Assembly: GCF_012933385.1 (NCBI RefSeq)
Contig: NZ_JABBPN010000007.1
Coordinates: 120,766-184,765 of the forward strand
Source: Paenibacillus lemnae
GTDB lineage: Bacteria > Bacillota > Bacilli > Paenibacillales > Paenibacillaceae
DNA: 64,000 bases
Direction: 5' to 3'
Positions 28,167 to 37,888 of this stretch are shown piece by piece (positions within the stretch are counted from its first letter, which is position 1; each line of letters starts with the position of its first letter). A program made the position numbers and the translations under genes. Below the pieces are notes generated by a model. It searched no databases. It was not told the DNA's origin and saw nothing but the letters and a program-made list of their open reading frames with translations.

Positions 28167-28628
28167 ATGGACATTACACAAGAGATATGGATTCATGCTG
28201 ACTTGGAACTGGTATGGAAAGCGTGGACTAAAGAGGACCGAATTACAGAATGGTTTGCCCCGGCAGCTCGTATCGAGCCACGCAGTGGAGGCGCATTCGA
28301 GCTCTTTTTTAACCCGGCGGATCCTACTGTGATGAGTACTAAAGGCTGCATTATTCTTTCTTATGAAGCACCGCATAAACTGGTATTCCAGTGGAAGGGA
28401 CCCGATCCTTTTGCCACAATTATGAATCGAACAGAGTCTTTAACATTGGTTCAAGTGTCTCTGAACCCCACGGACAGCGGTACGCACGTTGTGCTGGTAC
28501 ATACCGGCTGGGGAATTACCGAAGAGTGGGTGCAAGCTCGACAGTGGCATGTCCAGGCTTGGGAGCAAATGCTCGACAGTTTGAAATCCAGCATAGAATC
28601 CGGCAGCGGAAAATTGTGCTGCCAGTGA
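28167..28628 (+). CDS. SRPBCC (AHSA1-type) lipid-binding-fold protein
   Basis: This 153-residue protein has the AHSA1/START-like pattern: an N-terminal strand with HADLELVWKAWTKEDRITEWFAP, a central GCIILSYEAPHKLVFQW and a C-terminal helix (QAWEQMLDSLKSSI). Members bind hydrophobic ligands or act as Hsp90 activator-like domains; the ligand is unknown. It is probably co-transcribed with the AraC regulator upstream. Confidence 0.85.
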   Translation: MDITQEIWIHADLELVWKAWTKEDRITEWFAPAARIEPRSGGAFELFFNPADPTVMSTKGCIILSYEAPHKLVFQWKGPDPFATIMNRTESLTLVQVSLNPTDSGTHVVLVHTGWGITEEWVQARQWHVQAWEQMLDSLKSSIESGSGKLCCQ

Positions 28629-28748
28629 CAAAGCAAGTCAGAGTGATCCACATTCAGGCTGAAATGATTTCTGGATAAGTCGACTGGGCGTCTACGAATA
28701 TTTTAGAAGAAAGTTAAATTCTTCTCGAAAACGGGTAAAACATGTGCA

Positions 28749-28804
28749 TAGTCTGTTTTGCCATGCCTACTCAGCATGGGTAAAGCATGGCCTGCAGCAG
28801 ACTA
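28749..28804 (+). promoter_or_regulatory. Nested hairpin upstream of speD with two possible inner pairings
   Basis: TAGTCTG (28749-28755) pairs with CAGACTA (28798-28804). Inside it, GCCATGC (28760-28766) can pair either with GCATGGG (28774-28780) or with GCATGGC (28785-28791), which are mutually exclusive. It ends 77 nt before the speD start codon. No T run follows, so it is not a plain terminator. Confidence 0.5.
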
Positions 28805-28880
28805 AGAATTCATCTCCTTGGAAAACCTACCTGGAACAGCTATGGATTCTACAAACTTGATGTTGAAGGGGAAAATAGCC

Positions 28881-29693
28881 ATGAAACCTATTTCCGAAGA
28901 ACGCATTACCCTCCACGGGTTTAATAATTTGACAAAATCGCTCAGCTTCAATATGTACGATATCTGTTACACAAAAACCAAAGAAGAACGCGAGGCCTAC
29001 ATCGAATATATTGATGAGCAGTACAACGCGGACCGCCTTACGAAAATACTGACCCATGTCGCCGATATTATCGGAGCCCATGTACTGAATGTTGCCAAGC
29101 AGGACTATGTCCCGCAGGGCGCGAGCGTGACGGTTCTCGTATCCGAGGGCCCGATTGTAGAAGTGCCCGAAGAATCCTACGAGGAATCTCCCGGCCCGCT
29201 GCCTGACAATGTGGTTCTCCAGTTGGACAAAAGCCATATTACCGTGCATACGTATCCGGAATATCATCCACATGAAGGCATAAGCACCTTCCGGGCCGAT
29301 ATCGATGTCTCAACCTGTGGGGAGATTTCTCCCCTCAAAGCGCTTAATTATCTTATTCATTCATTTGACACGGATATCATGGCCATTGATTACCGGATTC
29401 GCGGCTTCACGCGTGACATCAACGGCCACAAGCTGTTCATCGATCATGATATCAGCTCCATCCAGAACTATATTCCGGACGAAGCTCAGGAATTGTACGA
29501 TATGATCGACGTCAATGTATATCAAGAAAACATTTTTCATACCAAATGCAAATTAAAGCAGTTTGATCTCGATAATTACCTGTTCGGATACACCAAAGAC
29601 AAGCTTTCCACCCGTGAGCAGGAGGAAATTACCCAACGATTGAAGATGGAGATGGATGAGATCTATTATGCCAAAAATATCGACCGCGTTTGA
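28881..29693 (+). CDS. speD: S-adenosylmethionine decarboxylase proenzyme, E. coli (SpeD) type
   Basis: This 270-residue protein provides decarboxylated SAM for spermidine synthesis. It is the long, E. coli-like form, not the short one common in Bacillus: [12 protein letters not shown] near the N terminus and [13 protein letters not shown] mark it. Self-cleavage before S118 should create the pyruvoyl group. The ATG at 28881 follows AAGGGG; an upstream ATG at 28818 has no ribosome site. speE is not adjacent. A terminator follows. Confidence 0.96.
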   Translation: MKPISEERITLHGFNNLTKSLSFNMYDICYTKTKEEREAYIEYIDEQYNADRLTKILTHVADIIGAHVLNVAKQDYVPQGASVTVLVSEGPIVEVPEESYEESPGPLPDNVVLQLDKSHITVHTYPEYHPHEGISTFRADIDVSTCGEISPLKALNYLIHSFDTDIMAIDYRIRGFTRDINGHKLFIDHDISSIQNYIPDEAQELYDMIDVNVYQENIFHTKCKLKQFDLDNYLFGYTKDKLSTREQEEITQRLKMEMDEIYYAKNIDRV

Positions 29694-29709
29694 TCAGGCG
29701 GTTATGCAG

Positions 29710-29738
29710 CCCGCTTCCGATAATGGAAGCGGGTTTTT
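29710..29738 (+). terminator. Terminator after speD
   Basis: The stem CCCGCTTCC / GGAAGCGGG with a 6-nt loop is followed by T5. Confidence 0.9.
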
Positions 29739-29914
29739 CATGCCCGCAGGAAGAAAAGTCTGATTTTTACTATAAAAGAACGGTTTCTTCCCTATCTTCT
29801 CTTTTATTCGTCACCTACAATAAAATTGATTTCACAATAAATACCTTTTCGAGGGGAGGGTTGTAAAAACCCGATATTGTAAGCGTATACTAAAATTTAG
29901 AGAGGAAGATTTTA

Positions 29915-32497
29915 ATGAAGAAAAATCGCACTCCTTGGTCTCGCAGATGGCTGTCAGCCGCCCTCGTGCTCCCGGTTTTACTTGGAGGTAACAGCTTATT
30001 CCTGATACCGGATGTTTCGGCAGCATCGCAGCCTGGGACTAAATCTGGAAAACCCGACAAACTTCAACTGGAATATCTGGATCGGGGCCTGGTCTCCGCT
30101 TCACGACCGGATGGTATATTCCTCAGCTGGCGGCTTCTGGCCGGCGAAGTCACCGGCTATGGGAATCAAGGTCTCACGGGTCCCGATTTCTATGTTTACC
30201 GGGATGGCGTGAAGATTGCCGAGGTCAAGGACAGCACCAATTTCCTGGATTCCAGCGGAACAACGAAGTCTGTTTACACGGTTTCCGCGGTTACCCGAGG
30301 CATAGAGAGCGACCGGAGCAAGCCGTCCGTTCCATGGTCTTCCAATTACTATGATCTCAAGCTGAAGAAACCGGACGACGGAGTTACGCCGGCAGGAGAA
30401 AGCTATACCTATGCAGCGAATGATGTCAGTGTCGGAGATGTGGATGGTGACGGCCGGTACGAGTATTTTGTCAAATGGGAGCCCTCCAACTCTAAGGACG
30501 TTTCCCAGGTTGGCTACACCGGAAAAACGTACATTGACTGCTACACCTGGGAAGGAAATCTGCTCTACCGGATTGATCTGGGAGTCAACATTCGTTCCGG
30601 TGCCCATTACACGCAGTTTATGGTCTATGATTTTGACGGAGACGGAAAAGCAGAAATGATGTTCAAGACGGCGCCAGGCACCAAGATTATCCGTTACAAT
30701 GCTTCTGGCAACATCGTGTCTGAAAATTATATTACACTGCTCCCTGAAGATAAAAAAGCCGGGTACTCCAATGAGGATGACTACCGTCTCAGCTCGGAGG
30801 ATTATTACGATCATATTGTAAATATGTTTATGAACTGGCATGCACAGGAGGAAGTGATCAGCGGTCAGTGGCCCGCAACGCTTGAAGAAAGCTTCGGCAT
30901 AGATCCGAAATACAGCTACCCCCTCTCACGCCGTGATGCTGAAAGCCTGGCAGATTACTTCATGGATACTTATGCTCCGGCACGCAGTGATCGAAACAAA
31001 CTTCGGGCATTTGAAGGTTTTATTGTCAAGGGTCCCGAATATTTGAGCGTCTTTGAAGGGGCTACCGGAAGAGAACTGGAAACGATTCGTTATAAACCGG
31101 GGCGTGAAGATGACGGCCTCCGCTGGGGTGACTATGCGATGAGCCGCATTGAACCCGGCAACCGCGTAGACCGCTTCCTGGCCACCGTTGCCTATCTGGA
31201 CGGCAAACAGCCTTATGCTGTATTTGCACGAGGGTACTACACCCGTTCTACCCTGGCTTCTTACAGCTGGGACGGCAAGCACTTGAAAGAGTACTGGTAT
31301 GTAGATTCCGGCTGGACACCTATGACCAATCCGTTTAATGACGGACCTCACGGACGGGACGGTACCGATCCGGAGTTTGGCACACTGACCACCCAAGGCG
31401 CTCACTCCCTTTCTACGTCTGATGTAGATGGAGACGGGAAGCATGAGATTGTGTACGGGTCCGCCACGATTGATCACGACGGGACCCTGCTGTACAGCTC
31501 CATGGACGTGATGCCGCCGAATAGTGCGATACCGGGACAAACTGCACGTTTGGGTCACGGAGATGCCATGCATGTCACCGATATCGACCCCAACCGTCCT
31601 GGCCTTGAAATTTTTATGGTTCATGAAGGGGGAAGCTATGCTCCCTACGGTTACAGCCTGCGGGATGCAGCCACTGGAGAAGTTATTTATGGCGGATACA
31701 CCGGCAAGGATACCGGACGCGGTATGATCGGGGATATTGATCCGTCCATTCCAGGCATGGAGACATGGGCGGTCAGTTTGATGACTGCGGATGGAAAAAC
31801 GCTTTCCTCCCGGATGCCTGGCACGAACATGAATATTAAATGGGCGGCAGATATGACGACCCAGATTGTGAACGGCAGCCTGGACTCCATACCGACCATC
31901 GATGACTTCAAGCGAGGCACCCTGCTGCGGGCTGAAGGCACACGAACGAACAATCATACCAAAGGAACACCGGCCATTGTGGCCGATCTGTTCGGAGACT
32001 GGCGGGAAGAACTCGTGGTCCGTACGGCAGACAGCTCCGCGTTACGTATTTATCTCAGCACAGAGATTACGAATCGCAAAATGTATACCCTTATGCATGA
32101 TCCACAGTATCGTGCTGAAATTGCCCGGCAAAATACTTCCTACAACCAGCCGGCATATACCGGGTTTTACCTGGCGTCAGATACCGACTGGTCCAAGGTT
32201 CCCGTACCGTCGTACTGGACTCCTGGCCTGACGACCGTTCTGCAGGCACAGCTCGAAGGATACGCGGCAGCTGGTGAACTGGGAGGTCCGCTGCTCAAGC
32301 AGCTGGATAACGCATACCGACAGGCTCTGCACCATATGGAGAAAGGATCAGCTCATCAGGCACTTCACTTTCTGAACCGCATGCTCATTCTCCTGGAGCA
32401 GACCAAAAAGCCGGATCAGCTGTCTCCAGCCGCTAAATTAAATTTGTCTCAGTCTGTCTCTGCACTGGTCGATGAGTGGGAGTCCAGAAACGATTAA
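29915..32497 (+). CDS. Secreted rhamnogalacturonan lyase, PL11 family
   Basis: This 860-residue protein has a signal peptide (about 1-36, ending in VSA-AS). The mature part matches PL11 lyases such as YesW/YesX: an N-terminal Fn3-like strand region and an eight-bladed propeller with calcium-binding loops DVDGDGRYE, DFDGDGKAE and DVDGDGKHE. It cleaves the rhamnose-galacturonate backbone of pectin. The C-terminal 85 residues are all-helical and resemble a FIMAH-type domain, making it longer than YesW (about 620). It stands alone, with no other pectin genes nearby. Confidence 0.92.
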   Translation: MKKNRTPWSRRWLSAALVLPVLLGGNSLFLIPDVSAASQPGTKSGKPDKLQLEYLDRGLVSASRPDGIFLSWRLLAGEVTGYGNQGLTGPDFYVYRDGVKIAEVKDSTNFLDSSGTTKSVYTVSAVTRGIESDRSKPSVPWSSNYYDLKLKKPDDGVTPAGESYTYAANDVSVGDVDGDGRYEYFVKWEPSNSKDVSQVGYTGKTYIDCYTWEGNLLYRIDLGVNIRSGAHYTQFMVYDFDGDGKAEMMFKTAPGTKIIRYNASGNIVSENYITLLPEDKKAGYSNEDDYRLSSEDYYDHIVNMFMNWHAQEEVISGQWPATLEESFGIDPKYSYPLSRRDAESLADYFMDTYAPARSDRNKLRAFEGFIVKGPEYLSVFEGATGRELETIRYKPGREDDGLRWGDYAMSRIEPGNRVDRFLATVAYLDGKQPYAVFARGYYTRSTLASYSWDGKHLKEYWYVDSGWTPMTNPFNDGPHGRDGTDPEFGTLTTQGAHSLSTSDVDGDGKHEIVYGSATIDHDGTLLYSSMDVMPPNSAIPGQTARLGHGDAMHVTDIDPNRPGLEIFMVHEGGSYAPYGYSLRDAATGEVIYGGYTGKDTGRGMIGDIDPSIPGMETWAVSLMTADGKTLSSRMPGTNMNIKWAADMTTQIVNGSLDSIPTIDDFKRGTLLRAEGTRTNNHTKGTPAIVADLFGDWREELVVRTADSSALRIYLSTEITNRKMYTLMHDPQYRAEIARQNTSYNQPAYTGFYLASDTDWSKVPVPSYWTPGLTTVLQAQLEGYAAAGELGGPLLKQLDNAYRQALHHMEKGSAHQALHFLNRMLILLEQTKKPDQLSPAAKLNLSQSVSALVDEWESRND

Positions 32498-32591
32498 TCA
32501 AGGGGGCGGCATTCCCCGAGGGTGGAAAGTGAACGAAAACATCGGTAAAATAAGATAACGATACAGACTTCATTGACCGGGGAGTGCCGTC

Positions 32592-33116
32592 ATGTTTCAC
32601 CCTACTATTTTTGATAACCTGAAAGTGGCCTTGGAAAATATCATCTATGATCTTGATAATCTGGACAGCCAGGTCCTTGTGACCGGCAGAGAAGATATTC
32701 TCAACATGGCCGATATGTCCCGCAGCATCTCCATCATGTTTGAGCCCGTCCCTGCTGAAGGGATCTCTGCAGAAGTATGTCTTCAGGCATCTTTAAAAGA
32801 TCTGGCGGCAGAACTGCTGGAAACTCCGGGCGAAGAACCGGGATGTCACCTCACACTGCGGTTTTATATACAGATCTGCGAAGAAAAGCAGACCTGCAGT
32901 GCCATTGAGAAGCTTTTGTACGACATATGGAATCTCCATCTCCCGCCCGTTCAGATCCTGAGTCATCATTTCGGAGATGCTCCCGGCATTGTTAACAACA
33001 AGATTGAAATTGCTTTTCCGCAGCAGATTAACGAGAATAATATGTCGGATCTGCCGGACATGGTTGAGCATATGTTAATAACCATAAAGAAGCTTGCTCC
33101 TTTTTCCAAAGCATAA
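32592..33116 (+). CDS. Conserved-looking cytosolic protein, function unknown
   Basis: The 174-residue product is acidic, with no signal or membrane segment. A good ribosome site (GGGGAG) precedes the ATG. It is 94 nt after the lyase gene and ends at a terminator. The sequence alternates helices and strands but I recognise no family or motif. Confidence 0.65.
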   Translation: MFHPTIFDNLKVALENIIYDLDNLDSQVLVTGREDILNMADMSRSISIMFEPVPAEGISAEVCLQASLKDLAAELLETPGEEPGCHLTLRFYIQICEEKQTCSAIEKLLYDIWNLHLPPVQILSHHFGDAPGIVNNKIEIAFPQQINENNMSDLPDMVEHMLITIKKLAPFSKA

Positions 33117-33130
33117 ATTCAAATTAAATG

Positions 33131-33180
33131 AAAATGAGGTATCCCGTGAGACTAAGCGTCTTTTCAGGATACCTCTTCTG
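33131..33180. terminator. Terminator between the unknown protein and the VOC gene
   Basis: GAGGTATCC and GGATACCTC form a 9-bp stem around an interrupted inner stem. The two genes are convergent, so it may serve both. Confidence 0.7.
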
Positions 33181-33210
33181 CTTACGTTATATCATGCAAA
33201 AATGAATCTG

Positions 33211-34077
33211 TCAGACTGCTGAAGCCTCCACCAATCTAACCCGGATACCTGATGGGTCCGTAACATACACCGTCCCATCCCGCTTTTCCAGGGGCAGGCC
33301 GAAAGCCTGAACCCGTTCTATTACTTTAAACAGCTCCGCAGTATCCGGCATAATCACCGTGAAATCATTCATGCCTGCCGCGTCTGCCGGTGTATTCGGT
33401 ACGCCGAGGCCGGCCCAGGTATTCAGTCCGATATGATGGTGATACTGCCCTGCTGCAATAAACAGAGCCGCTCCTCCATAATGGGCCGTGATCTCAAAAC
33501 CAAGAATATCACAGTAAAAATGCCGCGCCTGAACAAGATCAGAAACGTGGAAATGCACATGGCCGATAACGGTTTCCGCAGGCAGACCGCGCCACTCCAA
33601 ATTCTGTGAAGCTGCGAGCAGGCCGTCCACATCGACAGGATCTGTAGCCATTTGCACCTCTCCATTGTCAGACCACTTCCAAGTTTCTCTCGGACGATCT
33701 GCATAGATCTCAATACCGTTGTTATCCGGATCACTGATGTACAGTGCTTCGCTGACCAGGTGATCGCCCTGACCTACAGCAATCCGGTGTTTGGACAAAT
33801 TACGCACGACCAGACCCAGAGTGGAACGGTCTGGGACGAGAATGGCAAAATGATATAACCCTGCGGCAGAACGTTCAGGCTGTACCTGGAGTCCCTCCAC
33901 AGCTTCCAATATTACAAGCGGCGTCGTACCGTCCGCTGAAAGTTGAGCCACATTCCCCTCTTGCTTCAACAATTTCAAACCGACAACCTCGGTATAGAAT
34001 GCAACGGAAGTGTCAAGATCCCGAATCCGGAGACTGACTTCTCCCAGTCTTGTCGATGGATGCAATACTGCTGTCAT
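33211..34077 (-). CDS. VOC-family protein, catechol-2,3-dioxygenase-like (CatE type)
   Basis: This 288-residue protein contains two glyoxalase/VOC modules (about 10-120 and 165-285), with candidate metal ligands in LYHFAILV and HVHFHVSD, and E near the end of the second module. It resembles Bacillus CatE-like extradiol dioxygenases. The ATG at 34077 has AAGGAG 8 nt upstream; the GTG at 34086 lies within the spacer. Substrate is unproven. Confidence 0.85.
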   Translation of the reverse strand: MTAVLHPSTRLGEVSLRIRDLDTSVAFYTEVVGLKLLKQEGNVAQLSADGTTPLVILEAVEGLQVQPERSAAGLYHFAILVPDRSTLGLVVRNLSKHRIAVGQGDHLVSEALYISDPDNNGIEIYADRPRETWKWSDNGEVQMATDPVDVDGLLAASQNLEWRGLPAETVIGHVHFHVSDLVQARHFYCDILGFEITAHYGGAALFIAAGQYHHHIGLNTWAGLGVPNTPADAAGMNDFTVIMPDTAELFKVIERVQAFGLPLEKRDGTVYVTDPSGIRVRLVEASAV

Positions 34078-34154
34078 GATTCTCACTCCTTTAAATTAAT
34101 CTCTATCTTTAGATTACTTTATTATATTTACTGAAAAAAATAAAGTCAATGACC

Positions 34155-34187
34155 AAATAATAAGACCGGGTTTAAAATCCCGGTCTG
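34155..34187 (-). terminator. Terminator after the small membrane protein gene
   Basis: GACCGGG / CCCGGTC (34164-34185) is followed on the minus strand by TTATTATTT. Confidence 0.7.
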
Positions 34188-34215
34188 CATGTATTTGAGC
34201 ATTCGTCTATGTTGT

Positions 34216-34386
34216 TTAAAACATTGGGAACACATATCTGATCAGGAAGTACAGCAATCCGAAGAAAATGATAAGGTATGCTGCATATTTGATAAATGTA
34301 GATGCTACCAGACTGTTGTCATTACGTTCCTCAACATTGCGTGTTTCCACCTCGACGTTCTCATGACGGTTACGGGATTCCATCAT
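34216..34386 (-). CDS. Small single-pass membrane protein, function unknown
   Basis: This 56-residue gene has a strong ribosome site (GGGGAGGT) before two consecutive ATGs (34386 and 34383). The first 28 residues are hydrophilic and charged (MMESRNRHENVEVETRN...), and the last 27 form one membrane helix (YAAYLIIFFGLLYFLI) ending in YVFPMF. Its own terminator follows. The layout is that of a small tail-anchored protein. I do not know a function. Confidence 0.8.
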   Translation of the reverse strand: MMESRNRHENVEVETRNVEERNDNSLVASTFIKYAAYLIIFFGLLYFLIRYVFPMF

Positions 34387-34496
34387 TACTACCTCCCCTT
34401 TTCACCTGCGGTGCAGGTCATGTGTAATAGCTGCTTGCTTATTCTTACACACACCTGCGTGGCTTGAACCAGCATATGGAGGACAATCTGCCACCC

Positions 34497-35426
34497 TCAT
34501 AAAATCCCGATCAAGACAGGAAGCAGCACAAAGGAAGCCAATGTTGTCCACAAGATGCATTTTGAGACCAGTCTTGGTGCAGCATCGTACTGCTCGGCAA
34601 GAATAACCGCATTCACCGCTGCTGGCATAGCAGATAGAATCAATATGACAGCAAACAAAGTGCCATCTACAGAGAGAAGCGCCAGCAGCAGCCAGGCGGT
34701 CAGAGGAGCAATGATCATGCGCATCGTCATACCTGACCAAAAACCGCGGGCGCTTACCGGTGATGCTTCTGCCCCTTCTCTTGTTCCGATCATCTGTGCT
34801 CCTAAAATGACCAGGGCCAGCGGCGCATAAGCAGCCGATAACATGGAAATGCCTGTCTCGAGCGCATCCGGCAGCGTACTTTCCGTGATTCGAATGAGTA
34901 CGGCTAATAACGCCGCATAGATGGAGGGCAGCATAAAGATCGACTTCACCGCCTGTACCGCCGAGAAATGAGATCTTGCCGCCAAGTACACCCCAAACGT
35001 ATTGATAATAATAATTTGAATGATGACATATACAGAAGCATTATCCAGCCCTGCCTGACCGAACGCCAGCAGCACCAAAGGCAGGCCGTAATTGACACTA
35101 TTCGTAAACAACGTGGTCAGCGCCAGACCCGCCTGTTCTGGCTGTGAGAGTTTCAAGAGCCTGCCAGCAGCCAGGCACAACAGCCACAGTACCACAATAT
35201 TCAGGATACAAAAAGCTGCAGTGACCATGACATCGGCAGAAGTAATCTCCGCCTTAGCCAATGTTTCAAAAATAAGTGCAGGACTCATGATATAAAGAGA
35301 TACGGTGGACAGCGGCCTGGTTTCCATACCCCTGAACCGCTTCAGCAGCGCGCCGGCGATCACAGGAAGGGAAATGGGAAGAAATACGCTGTACAGCGTG
35401 GACAAAAAAGATGTCAGCAGAGTCAT
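34497..35426 (-). CDS. AEC-family (auxin efflux carrier-like) transporter
   Basis: This 309-residue protein has about ten membrane helices in two five-helix halves, with the family features PVIAGALLKR near the start, NSVNYGLPL in the middle and PAAVNAVILAEQYDA near the end. AEC proteins export organic acids or similar anions; the substrate is unknown. Its ATG overlaps the stop codon of the acetyltransferase gene by one base, so the two are translationally coupled. Confidence 0.9.
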   Translation of the reverse strand: MTLLTSFLSTLYSVFLPISLPVIAGALLKRFRGMETRPLSTVSLYIMSPALIFETLAKAEITSADVMVTAAFCILNIVVLWLLCLAAGRLLKLSQPEQAGLALTTLFTNSVNYGLPLVLLAFGQAGLDNASVYVIIQIIIINTFGVYLAARSHFSAVQAVKSIFMLPSIYAALLAVLIRITESTLPDALETGISMLSAAYAPLALVILGAQMIGTREGAEASPVSARGFWSGMTMRMIIAPLTAWLLLALLSVDGTLFAVILILSAMPAAVNAVILAEQYDAAPRLVSKCILWTTLASFVLLPVLIGIL

Positions 35427-35926
35427 CAGACAGAACGTCCTACGATCACCAGGTCACGTCTGATTCCGTCCAGCTCGGCGACCCCCGGCAGCAATCCCCA
35501 CTGCTGGAATCCAAATTTACGGAGCAGCTTCAAGCTCGGCTCATTATGACCGAACACGAATCCTACGAGATTGCTGATCCCAAGGTCAGGACACACATCC
35601 AGTGCTTTTTGTATCATGATGCTGCCTGCTCCTGTTCCCCGGTAACCTTCATGAACATAGATGCTAATCTCCACGGTTCCGTTGTACGCAGGCCGCCCGT
35701 AAAAGGACTGGAAGCTCATCCATGCCGCGATGTTATCCCCGTTCCTCATGACCCACAATGGACGATGCGCCCGGTCATGCTCTTCAAACCAGCGCATTCT
35801 GCTCTCCGGCGTGACGGGATCCAGATCCGCAGTAACCATCCGGCCGGAAATGGTGGAATTATAAATGTCTACGATGGCCGGGAGATCCTCCACAGCCGCG
35901 AATTCGATTGGGTATAAAGTCGTCAT
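35426..35926 (-). CDS. GNAT acetyltransferase, phosphinothricin/methionine-sulfoximine type
   Basis: This 166-residue protein has the pattern of the Pat/Bar/MnaT group: [53 protein letters not shown], and the CoA loop [12 protein letters not shown]. These enzymes acetylate small amines such as phosphinothricin or methionine sulfoximine. GGAGG precedes the ATG. It is the first gene of a pair with the AEC transporter, a context that fits detoxification plus export, though this is inference. Confidence 0.9.
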   Translation of the reverse strand: MTTLYPIEFAAVEDLPAIVDIYNSTISGRMVTADLDPVTPESRMRWFEEHDRAHRPLWVMRNGDNIAAWMSFQSFYGRPAYNGTVEISIYVHEGYRGTGAGSIMIQKALDVCPDLGISNLVGFVFGHNEPSLKLLRKFGFQQWGLLPGVAELDGIRRDLVIVGRSV

Positions 35927-36021
35927 GAAACATTCCTCCGTTAATATCAGCTTGCCAAGACATACTTATTTTAACGGAGGTAAAATAAAAAAGCTTTATT
36001 TTTATCTCGGCGCCCTGGCCT

Positions 36022-36543
36022 TTATTTTACAAATGTATTTTTCACTCGCTTGGATCGAAGTAAGTAAGGAATCCAGATGGCACTGTAGAAGATAGTCCTG
36101 CCCACTACTTTTGATGAATGAGCAAGCTCCTCTTCAGTAATGAATGAAATTTGATTAATAACAGCATGATCCAGGATACCAGCCACCGCTCCCAGCACCA
36201 TAAAGCCAATCATCGTCTTGGGAAAAGCCCGTTTCCTGCGGTAGAGCAAAAAGATAATGACTACTAATAATATGAGCTGAGATACCAGAACCAACAATTC
36301 AAACCAGATAAGAGGCATTAAGACCGGCTCATAATATATACTGGTTTCATCTGAAAAAAGCTTCAGCTCTTCTGACCCTAAAACAATAATGGTATTATTA
36401 AGTGCAAATGAAGATATAATGAGACTCAATAAAATGGATATCTGAACCAAAATCATCCATCCGCCAAGTCCCTTTGGTTTTTTCTTTTCGGCAGCCGGCG
36501 GTTGTGAGACCGGACCACTCTGCTGTGAATTGGTTAACTCCAT
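36022..36543 (-). CDS. DUF2569-type membrane protein
   Basis: The product has 173 residues: a hydrophilic, Pro-rich N terminus, the DUF2569 signature GLGGWMILVQI at about 25-35, and four membrane helices. The function of this family is not known. AGGAGGT precedes the ATG. Confidence 0.8.
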   Translation of the reverse strand: MELTNSQQSGPVSQPPAAEKKKPKGLGGWMILVQISILLSLIISSFALNNTIIVLGSEELKLFSDETSIYYEPVLMPLIWFELLVLVSQLILLVVIIFLLYRRKRAFPKTMIGFMVLGAVAGILDHAVINQISFITEEELAHSSKVVGRTIFYSAIWIPYLLRSKRVKNTFVK

Positions 36544-36636
36544 TAATTTACCTCCTGAAATTATTCATATTTTCCTTAAATTACCTAGGCATTATTATAA
36601 CATCTGATTACGATTGCGAAAAGGAGATGCTCTTCG

Positions 36637-37725
36637 ATGAATGAAAAACTGAAGATCATTTGTAAGACCATGGAACAGCAAGCATGGGACACCGTCCTCA
36701 TCACAAACCCTAAGCATATTTACTACCTGACCGGCTATGCCAGCGACCCTCATGAACGGTTTCTCGGATTAGTAATTCCTTCCGGAGAGGAGCCATTTCT
36801 CATCGTACCCGCCCTGGATGCAGAATCCGCATCGTCTTCCTCCCATGTTAGCAGAATTATCACTCATCAAGATACCGATCAGCCGTATGAAGTATTGTCC
36901 AGACATATCCACGGAAAGGTCGGTACGCTTGCACTGGAGAAAGGCCACCTGACTGTATCCCGATTCGAGCAGCTTCAGCACTTCCTGCAGTTTCAACAAT
37001 GTGAAGATATCGGACCAATACTCCAGCGTATGCGAGTATGTAAATCATCCAGCGAGGTAGCTGTCTTAAAACAGGCTGTCCAGCTGGTGGAGCAGGTGCT
37101 GCGAGATGGATTGAAATCGGTCAAACCAGGTGTACAGGAAGTGGAACTGGTCGCGGAGCTGGAATATTTGATGAAAAAAGCAGGTGCACAAGGTCCCTCA
37201 TTCGATACCATGGTTCTCACAGGAACGCAGACGGCGCTCCCGCATGGCGTACCTGGCAGCCGGCGGGTCCGTGAAGGAGATCTTCTGATGTTTGATCTTG
37301 GGGTATTTTATGGCGGATATGCGTCTGATATCACACGTACCTTTGCTGTCGGTGGCATCCCTCCTAAAGCGAAACACATATATGAGGCTGTACTGGCCGG
37401 TAATGAAGCCGCCATTTCAGCGGTCCGCCCAGGGGTAACGTACGGCTGCATCGACAGGGCCGCCCGCACTGTTATTGAACAGGCAGGCTATGGCCCGGCC
37501 TTCCTTCATCGTCTGGGACACGGCCTGGGACTGGATGTGCATGAATATCCATCTGTCCACGGTCTGAACGAGGATCTCATCCAAGCTGGTGCCGTATTCA
37601 CCATTGAGCCTGGTATCTATATACCCGGCACCGGGGGCGTGCGAATCGAAGACGATGTTCTCGTTACAGAAGAAGGGGCCCTGGTGCTCACCACATTTCC
37701 AAAACAGCTGACCGTCATCGGTTAG
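36637..37725 (+). CDS. Xaa-Pro dipeptidase/aminopeptidase (M24B family)
   Basis: This 362-residue metallopeptidase cleaves next to proline. The N-terminal creatinase-like domain (1-125) is followed by the pita-bread catalytic domain with the five metal ligands in DLGVFYGGYASDITRTF, HRLGHGLGLDVHE, FTIEPGIY and GVRIEDDVLV. AAAAGGAG precedes the ATG. Specificity (dipeptidase PepQ or aminopeptidase) is not decidable from sequence alone. A terminator follows. Confidence 0.92.
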   Translation: MNEKLKIICKTMEQQAWDTVLITNPKHIYYLTGYASDPHERFLGLVIPSGEEPFLIVPALDAESASSSSHVSRIITHQDTDQPYEVLSRHIHGKVGTLALEKGHLTVSRFEQLQHFLQFQQCEDIGPILQRMRVCKSSSEVAVLKQAVQLVEQVLRDGLKSVKPGVQEVELVAELEYLMKKAGAQGPSFDTMVLTGTQTALPHGVPGSRRVREGDLLMFDLGVFYGGYASDITRTFAVGGIPPKAKHIYEAVLAGNEAAISAVRPGVTYGCIDRAARTVIEQAGYGPAFLHRLGHGLGLDVHEYPSVHGLNEDLIQAGAVFTIEPGIYIPGTGGVRIEDDVLVTEEGALVLTTFPKQLTVIG

Positions 37726-37743
37726 CTCCCGACGATACAGCAC

Positions 37744-37801
37744 AAAAAAGCGCGCAGGATATGATCAAACAGAACGGTTTGTCATACCTGCGCGCTTTTT
37801 T
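37744..37801. terminator. Bidirectional terminator between the M24 peptidase and tcyP
   Basis: AAAAAAGCGCGCAGG pairs with CCTGCGCGCTTTTTT with an extended stem; the convergent genes can both use it. Confidence 0.9.
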
Positions 37802-37888
37802 CAAGATTGCGTGATGGTTAGCTGTCTTTCTAACGTGCCCGCGCAGAGTCTTCTGCCGGTAGTACAGCTTTTAGTCATTGGATTTATG

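Noticed and set aside
30926..31957. 343-codon frame opposite the PL11 lyase
   Set aside because: Antisense to a conserved catalytic region; not a plausible protein.
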